From: DATDAW01 sp036524675
GTDB taxonomy: Bacteria; Verrucomicrobiota; Verrucomicrobiia; Chthoniobacterales; DASVRZ01
NCBI GenBank assembly: GCA_036524675.1
Contig: DATDBU010000048.1
Coordinates: forward strand, 5,111-69,110
DNA: 64,000 nucleotides
Direction: 5' to 3'
Shown: in pieces, positions 16,401-25,445 of the stretch
Layout of the letters: every line of letters begins with the position of its first letter
How positions within the stretch are numbered: position 1 is the first letter of the stretch
Made by a program: the position numbers and the translations under genes
Notes under the pieces: generated by a model
The model's database searches: none
What the model was told of the DNA's origin: nothing
The model's input: the letters and a program-made list of their open reading frames with translations, nothing else

Positions 16401-19400
16401 CGTTCGTGCGATTGCGCGCAATCCGGAGAGCAGATTCGATGATGGCATCCATTTGCACGAGGGTGAGCCGGATGCCCTTTTCGTCCTGCAATGCGAAAAG
16501 GAAATCGTCCAGGTCGTTCCGCATTCGGTTCTGGGCGTCGGCATTTTCCCTCCAGCGCACGACAGCATGTTTGCGAATGATGTCTTCGATCTGGCAGGCC
16601 GCCGAAGCCAGGAGCTCGTCGACGGGGTCGAACGCGGCCTTGCGCCCGTTGGTTGGGGAATCTTCCCGAACCACCGAAATGGTATCGTCGAGGTTGATCG
16701 GAGCATGCCCGATTTGCTCCTTGAGCGTTCCGAAAAACGCTCGTGAAAGGTCGCGTTCCTTCAGCACGGACGGCGCATCGTGAGTGCGGCCGTCGCGCAC
16801 GGTTTGCATCAAATCAGTCACCTTTGCGAGGTATTCCGCTTCGCTGATTCGCTGCGCCTTGTAATCGGCGATGGCCAGTTCCAGCAGAACGGAAAACTTG
16901 CGATAAAAAAAAGGATCCTCGTCCATCTTCTCCGTGATCGTTTTTTTCGTGCGATTGGCAATAATGTCAGCCTTGGCGCGCGGGGAGCGGGCCTTGTCCA
17001 CTTCCTTTTCGAATGCCTCGCGCTCGAAAATGTTCACCGGCTCTACCACCTGGATCACTTCATCCGCCTGGACGTAGGTGGTTAGCATTTTCTGAATCTG
17101 CTGCTCGTAGTCGCGGTAATCCACTTCCTCCGCGTAACGAATCTTCACGGATGCGCGCAGCTTTTGGAAAAAGACAGCATCGCGCTTGTAGCGATCCGCC
17201 GTGGCGGCGGGCGTGGCCGTCAGCCAATGAATGCTGGCGAGCGCCAATTTCAGCGCGCGGCAGAATTTCGACAGCCGGGTATAAAACTCATCCCGGTGTT
17301 CGGGCTTCTCCAGGGCCAGTTCAAACCCTTCCTCATCTTTTTTGTTTCGCACCTCGCGGAACAAATCCCACAGCGCGTCATGCAGCCCAGGCAGCCGTTT
17401 CAATTCCTCAGCAACGTCTGTCAGCGTGCCTTCCAGGTCTTCCTGGTCGAACTTCCCTTCGAGCGCGCTGTATAGCTCCAGCGCCTCGTGCAGTTGAGTC
17501 ACAACGCCGTAGTAGTCGATGATATGACCGAAATCCTTGCCCGGATGCAGGCGATTCACACGGGCGATAGCCTGTAAAAGTGCGTGCTCCTTGAGGCTGC
17601 GCGCGATGTAGAGGACGATATTCCTGGGCGCGTCGAAGCCCGTGAGCAGCTTGTCCACGACGATAATGATCTCCGGCTCGTCGCCCTTCTTGAATCCGTT
17701 GATGATTTGCCGGTTGTATTCTTTTTCCGACCCATACTTCGCCATCATCCCCTTCCAAAAGCGCACGACGGTCTCATCGGTAGACGCGGCATCGTCGCCC
17801 TCTCGGTCATCCGGCGCTGAAATGACAACCTCTGACGCGATCTTCCCGAATTGATCGAGAAAGCGTTTCAAGGTCAGAGCCTCCTTTTTGCCAGGAGCGG
17901 TGAGTTGCGCCTTGAAACCGGTGCCTTTCCATTGCGCGGAGAAATGCTGCGAAACATCCCAGGCGATGAGGTAGAGGCGGCTTTCCAGACGGTTCAGTTC
18001 GTCGCGGGAGGCAAATTTACGCTTCAAGTCGGCTTTTTGCTCCACGGTGAGTTCCTCGCACATGGCCTCGAACATCGTGTCCACCATATTCTTCTTCACG
18101 TCCTGCATGACATGACGCCCCTCGTAGAGCAACGGCACCACCGCTTCGTCGGCCACGGCATCGCGAATCGTGTAGGCAGGTTCGATGAATCCGCCGAATT
18201 TCTGCGCCGTGTTTTTCTCCCTCTTCATCAACGGCGTGCCGGTGAATCCGATGAAACAGGCGTTCGGCAGCGCTCTCATCATGCGAATGTTAGCCTCGCC
18301 GTACTGGCTGCGATGGCTTTCATCCACGAGAACGAAGATATTGTCACTCGTGTTCGTAAATTCTTCGCTGGCGTTTGCCGCGGCCCGGAATTTGTCTAGC
18401 ACGGTGGTAATCACCGCCACGCGATCATCCGCCAGCAATTCCTGGAGATGCCGCCCCGTCTTCGCCATCCGCGGGTCCTTGCCGCATTGATGGAACGTCT
18501 TCCAAATCTGCTCATCGAGATCGATACGGTCTGTCACGAGGACGATCCGCGGATTTTTGATGCCTTCGTCCAGCGCCAGCGCCTTGCCGAGCAGCACCAT
18601 CGCCAGCGATTTTCCGGAGCCTTGTGTTTGCCAGATCACGCCGCCCTTGCGACGCCCCGCCGCGTCCCGCTGGCGCACGCGTTCCAGGGTTTTCCGAATG
18701 GCAAAATATTGCTGGTAGCGGGCAACTTTTTTGACCGCTCCGCCTTCGTCGTAGAGCACGAACTGCCGGCCCATCTCTATCAGGCGTTCGGGCTGGCAGA
18801 GCGACCAGAGCAGGCGATCCTGTTCGGTCGGTTCGCGATCGAGCGCGGCCATTTCCTCAAAAGCGGTTTTCGCATAGGCGAAGACGCCTTTGAACAATTT
18901 CTCATGATCCTCGCGGCGCACGGGGCTGTTGATGGCGGCGCGCACTTCCGTGTCCACGTCCCGCATTTCGCGCCATTTCGACCAGAACTTGATCGCCGTT
19001 CCCGTCGTCCCGTAGCTGCCTTCGTTTTTGTTCAGCGCGAGCGTAACTTGCGTGTAGAAAAACAGGTGCGGAATTTCGTCCGCCTGCCAGTTGCGGATGC
19101 TCTGCTCGATGGCGGCCTCCAGGGAGTCCTTCTCATCCGGGCGCTTGCACTCGATCACCACAAAAGGGATGCCGTTTACGAAGCAAACGACATCCGGCCT
19201 GCGCGTCTCGTGGCTGCCGGTGCGTTCCACTTCGAACTCCGCGGTGACGTGGAAGACGTTGTTGTGTGGATTCGTCCAATCCACATAGCGCAACGTGCGT
19301 CCCTTCGTGTCGTCCTCCACGGTCTGCTCGAGGCTTTTGCCGAGGGTGAGCAGATCGTAAATCTTTTCGCTCGTGCGAACGAGGCCGTCGAAGGGAATAT

Positions 19401-19647
19401 CGCGCAGAGCCGCGATGCCGCCGGCGATATTTTCCTCCGTGAACGCCGTCTCCCGTCCGCGGGAGGAAATCCGGTTCAGCCGCCGGAGTTGGTTTGCCAG
19501 CACATTTTCCAGAAGCACATGACTGAGCCTGCCCCGCCGCTCAACGGCCACTTCCTCTGGGCCGAGATAGGTGTAGCCGAGTTGCTGGAGCAACCGGATC
19601 GCCGGTATCTGGCTGATGTGGGATTCGAGGAAGGAAGGGGTGCTCAT
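16393..19647 (-). CDS. hsdR: Type I restriction endonuclease subunit R (HsdR)
   Basis: A 1084-aa HsdR. The N-terminal nuclease site is TRRPDVVCFV with VVIECKRPDE (acidic residue at 151, Glu166, Lys168). The SF2 translocase follows with Walker A TQGSGKS (341-347), motif II DESH (442-445), the FTGTPL motif shortly after, and QAIARVNR as motif VI. The C-terminal helical part is the HsdM-contact region. Length is normal for the family. It translocates DNA and cuts at a distance when HsdS/HsdM find an unmodified site. It is separated from the hsdM/hsdS block by ~645 bp holding a gene on the other strand, so it may have its own promoter. Confidence 0.96.
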   Translation of the reverse strand: MSTPSFLESHISQIPAIRLLQQLGYTYLGPEEVAVERRGRLSHVLLENVLANQLRRLNRISSRGRETAFTEENIAGGIAALRDIPFDGLVRTSEKIYDLLTLGKSLEQTVEDDTKGRTLRYVDWTNPHNNVFHVTAEFEVERTGSHETRRPDVVCFVNGIPFVVIECKRPDEKDSLEAAIEQSIRNWQADEIPHLFFYTQVTLALNKNEGSYGTTGTAIKFWSKWREMRDVDTEVRAAINSPVRREDHEKLFKGVFAYAKTAFEEMAALDREPTEQDRLLWSLCQPERLIEMGRQFVLYDEGGAVKKVARYQQYFAIRKTLERVRQRDAAGRRKGGVIWQTQGSGKSLAMVLLGKALALDEGIKNPRIVLVTDRIDLDEQIWKTFHQCGKDPRMAKTGRHLQELLADDRVAVITTVLDKFRAAANASEEFTNTSDNIFVLVDESHRSQYGEANIRMMRALPNACFIGFTGTPLMKREKNTAQKFGGFIEPAYTIRDAVADEAVVPLLYEGRHVMQDVKKNMVDTMFEAMCEELTVEQKADLKRKFASRDELNRLESRLYLIAWDVSQHFSAQWKGTGFKAQLTAPGKKEALTLKRFLDQFGKIASEVVISAPDDREGDDAASTDETVVRFWKGMMAKYGSEKEYNRQIINGFKKGDEPEIIIVVDKLLTGFDAPRNIVLYIARSLKEHALLQAIARVNRLHPGKDFGHIIDYYGVVTQLHEALELYSALEGKFDQEDLEGTLTDVAEELKRLPGLHDALWDLFREVRNKKDEEGFELALEKPEHRDEFYTRLSKFCRALKLALASIHWLTATPAATADRYKRDAVFFQKLRASVKIRYAEEVDYRDYEQQIQKMLTTYVQADEVIQVVEPVNIFEREAFEKEVDKARSPRAKADIIANRTKKTITEKMDEDPFFYRKFSVLLELAIADYKAQRISEAEYLAKVTDLMQTVRDGRTHDAPSVLKERDLSRAFFGTLKEQIGHAPINLDDTISVVREDSPTNGRKAAFDPVDELLASAACQIEDIIRKHAVVRWRENADAQNRMRNDLDDFLFALQDEKGIRLTLVQMDAIIESALRIARNRTNDV

Positions 19648-19736
19648 CGAAAAGTGATTGCTGGATGTATTCGGGATGAATACGTTTCGGATACGAATGA
19701 GACCGGCCAGAAAACCCTGTCCCGATTCTGCTTTCG

Positions 19737-20306
19737 ATGCCTTCGGCCAACAAACATCGTGTAATTAAATTCGGTTGCCATGACACGCGGCGCAACCTGC
19801 CCCTCAGCACGTCGTCGAAATGCGGGGAGTCGAACTTTCTCGCACGCTTTGAAAAGGTTTATTTTGAGAGCGAATTGAAGACAGCGGCGAAGGAGCAAAA
19901 ATTTGCCACGGGCCGGGAGTTCGCACTTGATGGGTTTGGCCGTGCAGACTTGCTCTTCATTGCATGGACGCACCTTGAGGCTACGGAAGACTTTACTGCG
20001 CTTGCTTTGAGGAACCGGCTCAGGCTCACAGCCATTGAGGCGAAGATAAAAGACTGGCGCAAGGGGCTGATGCAGGCGGCGCGCTACCGCTTTTTTGCGA
20101 ATCGTGCACTGTTGGTCCTGCCACCGGAAGCAGTGCGCACCGCGTTGACGTTTCTCACTACTTTTCGGGATCTGAATGTGGGTTTGTGGGAATTCGACAC
20201 GACCACAAACCGGCTTCGCAAACACTTCACTCCACGAAGCGGGCGGCCGATCAATAGCAAAGCGAGAGAAAAAGCGGTTCATGCGATTAGTCTAAAGCTC
20301 TGCTAA
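19737..20306 (+). CDS. PD-(D/E)XK-like nuclease-fold protein, unknown role
   Basis: A 189-aa plus-strand protein between the divergent hsdR and the convergent partner gene. Residues fit a restriction-endonuclease-like core: Asp71 in GRADLLFIAW, Glu101-x-Lys103 in LTAIEAKIKDW, then a helix containing Gln113 (GLMQAARYRF) and strand ANRALLVLPP. This is the D...ExK...Q order of many PD-(D/E)XK proteins. The first ~30 residues are poorly protein-like, so the true start may be later. Its 3' end overlaps the oppositely oriented partner gene by 15 nt. It is unrelated to the hsdR nuclease domain by eye. A nuclease or nuclease-fold DNA-binding role within the island is inferred. Confidence 0.6.
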   Translation: MPSANKHRVIKFGCHDTRRNLPLSTSSKCGESNFLARFEKVYFESELKTAAKEQKFATGREFALDGFGRADLLFIAWTHLEATEDFTALALRNRLRLTAIEAKIKDWRKGLMQAARYRFFANRALLVLPPEAVRTALTFLTTFRDLNVGLWEFDTTTNRLRKHFTPRSGRPINSKAREKAVHAISLKLC

Positions 20307-21491
20307 TTCGGAGAAGGCCGAAATCTCGTCACGGATCATTTCAACATGCGCGCCGCTCGAACGATCACGCATAGTCAGACCGTAGTCTCCGATACTCACG
20401 AATAGCTCTTCTGCTCCGTCGAGCGCTTGCCGGCACAAATCGAGCGACGCAACAACATCGCCAGGCACCACCAAATCGGCCATCGCGCGCAGGCACTCCC
20501 AATTTTGCAGCGCTTCTTCGATGGATTCTGGCGTAGATCCATTTCCAGGATCATAGTAGGCATCGCACGGAAGATTGTTCATCACCGGAAATCGATCCCG
20601 GAGATCGTGTAGCTCAGTGGAACGGATGCTCTTTAGCAGTGGACGGCTGGCATACCGGGCCACTGGTCTGCTGGCGAAATCGGAGACGGGTTCGAATTTC
20701 TTCATGGAGAATGTCTTCAGCGTGTTATACCAGCCCGAAGCCACGGCATCGGCTCCGGCGGCTCCGAGATACGGCGCCAGCACATCCGTATAACCATTGA
20801 TAACCCGGAAGCCGTTTAGCTTTAGCGTGTGATTGACCAGCATCCAGCGAGAGAGGACGCCGGGTTCAGTCAGGGTGGCCGGAATGGTGTTGTCAGGCTT
20901 TTCGAGCAATAGATAAAAACCGTCGGGGCTGTCGTCTATCTCGGTGATCTCCTGGAGAAAGTTTTGCAGTTCTATCCGGTCATTGAGCGCAACACTCGAA
21001 ACCGCAAGCGTGACATACAATGGACGATAGTCGCCCATCTCATTCTTGACGCTTGCTGCGTTGCGAAGAAAGTGTTTGGCAATCGACGCTTCCACGGAAT
21101 CAAATGATCGCTGGATAACGATATTAGGAGCAATCAAAGCCGTTACTGGTAGCGATGCCTGGAATTGGAGGACATTTTCCAAATCATTCCTTACTTGTTG
21201 TTCGCGTTCCAAATCACGACGACGGCGGGCTTCAAAGTAGGGATAAGAATCTCCTCCTATCAATGCGCCAAGCCTTGCTCCGGGCTTTGCCGCAATCATC
21301 GTGGCATGAAACTGCGGATCGAGAAGGCGACTGCTTTGCGGGTGCAGGATGGCTATCTGATCCAGGGCGTCGATCAACTTGGGAAGTGCTATGTCCTTGG
21401 CGCTGAAAATAGCTCCATCGATCAATCCGTCGTTAAGTCCGCGCTGGATTCTTTGCCCGTTGCCGTAGCCGTGTTGTGCGAGTATTTCCAT
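20292..21491 (-). CDS. Kinase-partner protein of unknown function
   Basis: A 399-aa protein, 4 nt downstream of the Ser/Thr kinase gene. It looks soluble. The N-terminal half has a repeated strand-helix rhythm (EILAQHGYGNGQRIQRGL, IDGAIFSAKDIALPKL, LLDPQFHATMIAA, PLYVTLAVSSVALNDR), consistent with a TIM-barrel-like or Rossmann-like alpha/beta fold. The C-terminal half is helical (CLRAMADLVVPGDVVASLD). I cannot name a family. The fixed proximity to the kinase suggests that it is a substrate, regulator or effector. It shares 15 nt with the opposite-strand nuclease-like gene. Confidence 0.65.
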   Translation of the reverse strand: MEILAQHGYGNGQRIQRGLNDGLIDGAIFSAKDIALPKLIDALDQIAILHPQSSRLLDPQFHATMIAAKPGARLGALIGGDSYPYFEARRRRDLEREQQVRNDLENVLQFQASLPVTALIAPNIVIQRSFDSVEASIAKHFLRNAASVKNEMGDYRPLYVTLAVSSVALNDRIELQNFLQEITEIDDSPDGFYLLLEKPDNTIPATLTEPGVLSRWMLVNHTLKLNGFRVINGYTDVLAPYLGAAGADAVASGWYNTLKTFSMKKFEPVSDFASRPVARYASRPLLKSIRSTELHDLRDRFPVMNNLPCDAYYDPGNGSTPESIEEALQNWECLRAMADLVVPGDVVASLDLCRQALDGAEELFVSIGDYGLTMRDRSSGAHVEMIRDEISAFSELAEL

Positions 21492-21495
21492 GATT

Positions 21496-22392
21496 TTACG
21501 TGAGTTGGTTGAGGATAAGGGCGAAATTACCAGGGCGGAGCGCAGGATTCTTTTTGATTAGCTGATCGATCAATCCACAAAGTTCCTTCGGCAGATCCGG
21601 TCGCAGGTCCGCGAGTCGCAACGGTTCCTGATGCAGCACTCGTGTCAATGTTTTCGCGAGATCATCGTCTTTTCTGGCAAGCGGATGCGTTCCGCCCGAG
21701 GCAAACTCAAATACTGTCAACCCGGATGCGTAGAGGTCGGCCCGGTAACTCAAAGCGTCGCGAAAGTTCGGGTCGAGCATCTCCGGAGCCATGTAAAGGG
21801 GAGTGGCAGGAATGTGATCCGGCTTCACCGTAAGTCCCGGTTCGCTGACGTTATAGGCGATGCCGAGATCCAGCAGCACATAGGGGCGTTCTTCCTGGCC
21901 AGTGGCAAAGATGTTCGCAGGTTTGATGTCCCGGTGCACTGCTTTGAGTTCCGACCAAAGCGATTGAACGCCCTTTACCAGGCACGAGAGAAGGGCTTTC
22001 ACTTCCCGGTCTGCTGGTTTTTGCCGTTGAGCGATCACTGCTTTGAGATCGCCGCCAGGTAAAAACTCCTCGGAGTAAGCCAGGCATGATTCGCCTTCCA
22101 GAACATGCAGAGCAGGCGCCAACGATCCCAGCTTCACTACGCAAGGGCTGGTGCATTTGCTCAAGAGACTGGTTTCCCGCATCGCTCTTCCGAGTTCCTG
22201 TTGACGGAGCGCGCGAGCGGCTTCAGTGCTTTCGTCCTGGGGCAACCGGACAATTTTCAAGACCTCAAGCTTTCCGTCCTCCGTTACGACGCGATACACT
22301 GATTTGTAAGTCCCGGCGTCCAGAAAATCGAAGCCCGATAGAGTTCGAAAATTTGGGGCGAGAATATCAGATGGGAAAGGTTTGGCTGGCAT
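21496..22392 (-). CDS. Ser/Thr protein kinase within the type I RM operon
   Basis: A 298-aa Hanks-type kinase without membrane or sensor domain. Visible elements are the Gly loop DAGTYKSVYRV, ATP-binding Lys46 (LEVLKIV), alpha-C Glu73 (RETSLLSK), catalytic HRD (153-155) with Asn160 in AVHRDIKPANIF, a DLG (175-177) in place of DFG, and APE (202-204) after a short activation loop. All catalytic residues are kept, so activity is expected. It lies 28 nt after hsdS and 4 nt before its partner gene. Control of restriction or of a host target during infection is inferred from position. Kinase genes inside RM islands are unusual enough to note. Confidence 0.9.
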   Translation of the reverse strand: MPAKPFPSDILAPNFRTLSGFDFLDAGTYKSVYRVVTEDGKLEVLKIVRLPQDESTEAARALRQQELGRAMRETSLLSKCTSPCVVKLGSLAPALHVLEGESCLAYSEEFLPGGDLKAVIAQRQKPADREVKALLSCLVKGVQSLWSELKAVHRDIKPANIFATGQEERPYVLLDLGIAYNVSEPGLTVKPDHIPATPLYMAPEMLDPNFRDALSYRADLYASGLTVFEFASGGTHPLARKDDDLAKTLTRVLHQEPLRLADLRPDLPKELCGLIDQLIKKNPALRPGNFALILNQLT

Positions 22393-22420
22393 GATGATAG
22401 GATTGTGTGATGTCGAGTGT

Positions 22421-23632
22421 TTAAATACGGACCCGCAACTTGCCTGTTAGCAGCCGTTGCATGAGGCCGCTCTTTTGCTGGTCGATGGCGTCGCGGTGCT
22501 TGCGGAGCAGGCGGAGCTCTTCGTCAGCAGTATTGAGAATGGCGGCGATGGCTCGTTGGTCATCGACTGTAGGCAACGGGAAGGAGAAACGGCCAAGATC
22601 ATCAAACCAGATGCGAACGCGGACGCTGCCATTGCCGGAAGCTCCCACGAAATCAGCCCATGCTGCCGAGCGGCGGACGTGATTCAGATAGTCGGACAAT
22701 AAGAGGTTTTCGTTTGTCCGAAACACAACATAGTCTGGACTTACCATCGCCGGTTCATTGCTTTCCCATCGAGCGATGGAACCAATGTTTAATCGCATGG
22801 GATTATAGGCATACCAGCCACGTTCGACGACTTTGCATCGATTGATAGTTGCTCCCTGCACACGCTCACGCATTGGAACCATGCCTTCAGCCTTGGTTAC
22901 GGCGTAGAGTCGGCCGCGATCAAGTTGGGAACCGTTTCGCCCAGCGCTTTCTTCGGCGACATCGGCGAGTTTGACTCGCTTGAATTTGGCATGTCCCTTC
23001 AGACGGATTTTTCCGGCGAGAAGTTGCTGCAGGAGGGCCTTCTTGCGGCGCCCTTTGACGGCGATGAGAGCATCGACTTTTTCCAGAGCCTCGTCCCACG
23101 TGCTCAGGATGTTTGCAATCTCGCGTTGTTCGATAAGCGGAGGCGTCGGAACTTCTGCGGATAAGAATGCATCTTTGGAAATGTTCTTCATGCTATCGCT
23201 CGTTCCCGAAGAGATTAACTTCAAGAACACACGACCCGCGGAAGAGCCGAGCAATTGGGCGAGCCACCTCGGATCTATCGGAGCCTTTTCTTTCCAAACG
23301 ATCTGCCAAAGTCTGTCTGGCAGATAGACGCCCGAATGTTCTACCGGTACATAGGCGCTAGCGCCTACCAAGGCTGGAGTGTTCATACGACTGATCACAA
23401 TGCTCTCTTTTCGCACCGGGCAGCGTAGTCGCTTAACCTCCGAACGAACTACAGGTTTCGACTCGGATGCGTCGAAGCGGCCTGTTGAGACGCAACTCGT
23501 TTTCAGAATCCTGGCATTGCGGTCACCCTCCTGCTCCGAGGAATTTACGCTTACTCCTGACTCAAGCTCGTCAATAAACGAGCCTATTGGACGATATTTC
23601 CACGCTTTCGGCGCATCAGATATAATTCTCAT
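22421..23632 (-). CDS. hsdS: Type I restriction specificity subunit (HsdS)
   Basis: 403 aa with the usual two target-recognition domains. The first TRD (~residues 1-170) ends in the conserved helix (PTPPLIEQREIANILSTWDE, then VKGRRKKALLQQLLAGKIRL). The second ends likewise with PTVDDQRAIAAILNTADEEL and IDQQKSGLMQRLLTGKLRV. The two central helices space the half-sites. The start at 23632 overlaps the preceding stop as ATGA. The longer frame to 23875 is rejected because it overlaps the preceding gene and is unlike protein. Recognition sequence cannot be read from sequence. Confidence 0.93.
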   Translation of the reverse strand: MRIISDAPKAWKYRPIGSFIDELESGVSVNSSEQEGDRNARILKTSCVSTGRFDASESKPVVRSEVKRLRCPVRKESIVISRMNTPALVGASAYVPVEHSGVYLPDRLWQIVWKEKAPIDPRWLAQLLGSSAGRVFLKLISSGTSDSMKNISKDAFLSAEVPTPPLIEQREIANILSTWDEALEKVDALIAVKGRRKKALLQQLLAGKIRLKGHAKFKRVKLADVAEESAGRNGSQLDRGRLYAVTKAEGMVPMRERVQGATINRCKVVERGWYAYNPMRLNIGSIARWESNEPAMVSPDYVVFRTNENLLLSDYLNHVRRSAAWADFVGASGNGSVRVRIWFDDLGRFSFPLPTVDDQRAIAAILNTADEELRLLRKHRDAIDQQKSGLMQRLLTGKLRVRI

Positions 23633-23958
23633 CTCTCGTTCTCCGGGTTTTTTGGGCAACTTCTTCTCCGCTTCTCCAAACCCTCGGGAGTCCTGCGTTT
23701 GCCGCCGAACTGATCGCAACGGTTCTGCGCAACGGTTTCCATTCGAACTGTCAAGGATTCCTTGACAGTTGCCGTCTCTTGTAACTCGCCTTCTTCGAGA
23801 ATGTTTTGAACGTGGAGACTGACGTTCTGTTTCGTGGTGGCAAAGAGTTCGGCAATTTCCAATTGAGAGAGCCAAATGGTGCCGTGCTCAATGTGTAACT
23901 GGATGTCCGTTCGTCCATCCGGAGTGGAGTAAATGATGAGTTTCGATTCTTCGCTCAT
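23629..23958 (-). CDS. Short RhuM-like wHTH protein between hsdM and hsdS
   Basis: A 109-aa protein whose first ~70 residues (IIYSTPDGRTDIQLHIE, TIWLSQLEIAELFATTKQ, NVSLHVQNILEEGEL) match the N-terminal winged-helix DNA-binding part of RhuM-family proteins. The usual ~330-aa C-terminal portion is missing. In its place are ~35 basic residues (GLEKRRRSCPKNPENER). Its start overlaps the hsdM stop as ATGA and its stop overlaps the hsdS start as ATGA, so it is in frame with operon coupling, not a random relic. It may regulate the operon or be a shortened remnant kept for translational coupling. Confidence 0.7.
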   Translation of the reverse strand: MSEESKLIIYSTPDGRTDIQLHIEHGTIWLSQLEIAELFATTKQNVSLHVQNILEEGELQETATVKESLTVRMETVAQNRCDQFGGKRRTPEGLEKRRRSCPKNPENER

Positions 23959-25445
23959 ATCCCGAGTTCCTTCAGATGGGCCTGCATTTTCGTGCGCACT
24001 TTGACAAGCTCGGCTTCCAGTGTGGCGATTTCTCGCTTCACCGCATCGAGATCGATCTCTGCTTCCTCCTCGAAGGTGTCCACGTAGCGGGGGATGTTGA
24101 GGTTGAAATCGTTGTCGGCGATCTCCCGCGGCGTGGCTCGATAGGCGTATTTCTCCACGGTTTGAAAGGCGCAGAAGGTCGCGACGATCTTGTCGAGATG
24201 AGCGTCGGTGAGGACGCTCTGGTTTTTCGCTTCCTTGTATTCACGGGAGGCGTCGATGAAGAGCACGTCGCCGTGGGTTTTGCCTTTGTTGAAAAGCAGG
24301 ATGGCGGCGGGGATTCCGGTACCGAAAAAGAGATTGGCCGGCAGACCGATGACTGCTTCGAGCAAATTTTCCTCGATGAGTTTGCGGCGGATTTTTCCCT
24401 CCGCGGCGCCCCGGAACAGGACCCCATGGGGAACGATGACGCCAACTTTGCCGGAGCCTTCGCGAGCCGTCTCGATCATGTGCGTGATGAAGGCGTAGTC
24501 GCCCTTCGATTTCGGCGGAAGGCCGCGATGGTAGCGCCGGTGCGGATCGGCCTCGGCGGCATCAATGCCCCATTTTTCCAGGGAAAAAGGAGGATTCGCG
24601 ACCACGATGTCGAATTTCATTAACTCATCGTTTTCAACGAGCCGCGGATTCCGCAAGGTGTCGCCCCACTGGATATTGAACGTATCCATGCCGTGCAGGA
24701 ACATGTTCATGCGGCAGAGTGCGTGCGTGGTGCCGTTGCTCTCCTGCCCGAAGAGAGCGAAGTCGCGCGCATCGGCCTGCCGGCCCACTTTGATGAGGAG
24801 CGAACCGGAGCCACAGGCAGGATCGCAAATAGCATCGCCTTTCCTGGGAGCGAGCAGGCGCGCGAGCAGAGTAGACACCTGGCCGGGGGTATAGAATTCG
24901 CCGGCTTTCTTGCCCGCGTCGGAGGCGAAGCGTTCCAGCAGGTATTCATACACGTTTCCGATCACGTCCTCGCCGCCAACCGCGGACGGGCGCAGGTCGA
25001 GACGGCGGTCGTTGAAGTCTTCCAGCAAATACTTGAGCCGGGCGTTGCGATCCCTGGTCTGGCCCAGCTTGTTCTCGGAGTTGAAATCGACTTCGCGGAA
25101 CACGCCCTCGAGTTTGGACTTGTTGGCTTCCTCGATCTTTTCCAAAGCCACGTTCATGCGCTCGCCAATGTCGGCCGTGTTGCGCTGCTCGTAGAGACTG
25201 GCGAAATCGCAGCCGTCGGGAAGTTGGAATCGCTCCCGGGAAAGCCGGCGCTGCACGCGCGTTTCGTCGTTGCGATATTCTGCCATGTAACGGTCGCGGT
25301 GGTCGCGCCAGACGTCGGAGACATATTTCCAGAACAGCATGACCAAGATATAGTTTTTGTAATCGGAGGGATCGACGACGCCACGGAAGGTATCGCACGC
25401 ACGCCATGCGACATCGTTGATCTCAGATTGATTGATTCTGTTCAT
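23955..25445 (-). CDS. hsdM: Type I restriction DNA methyltransferase (HsdM)
   Basis: 496 aa. The N-terminal helical HsdM domain (SEINDVAWRACDTFRGVVD) precedes the N6-adenine methyltransferase core with the SAM-binding motif DPACGSGSLLIKV (208-214) and catalytic NPPF (284-287). The C-terminal tail is a coiled coil (LDAVKREIATLEAELVKV) for HsdS contact. Start chosen at 25445, where its ATG overlaps the stop of the upstream half-HsdS gene (ATGA); the open frame to 25514 is less likely. It methylates the two half-sites with HsdS and forms the core of the restriction complex. Confidence 0.96.
   Translation of the reverse strand: MNRINQSEINDVAWRACDTFRGVVDPSDYKNYILVMLFWKYVSDVWRDHRDRYMAEYRNDETRVQRRLSRERFQLPDGCDFASLYEQRNTADIGERMNVALEKIEEANKSKLEGVFREVDFNSENKLGQTRDRNARLKYLLEDFNDRRLDLRPSAVGGEDVIGNVYEYLLERFASDAGKKAGEFYTPGQVSTLLARLLAPRKGDAICDPACGSGSLLIKVGRQADARDFALFGQESNGTTHALCRMNMFLHGMDTFNIQWGDTLRNPRLVENDELMKFDIVVANPPFSLEKWGIDAAEADPHRRYHRGLPPKSKGDYAFITHMIETAREGSGKVGVIVPHGVLFRGAAEGKIRRKLIEENLLEAVIGLPANLFFGTGIPAAILLFNKGKTHGDVLFIDASREYKEAKNQSVLTDAHLDKIVATFCAFQTVEKYAYRATPREIADNDFNLNIPRYVDTFEEEAEIDLDAVKREIATLEAELVKVRTKMQAHLKELGI

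Noticed and set aside
18448..19764. 438-aa open frame antisense to hsdR
   Set aside because: hsdR motifs on the minus strand are unambiguous; this frame is a shadow.
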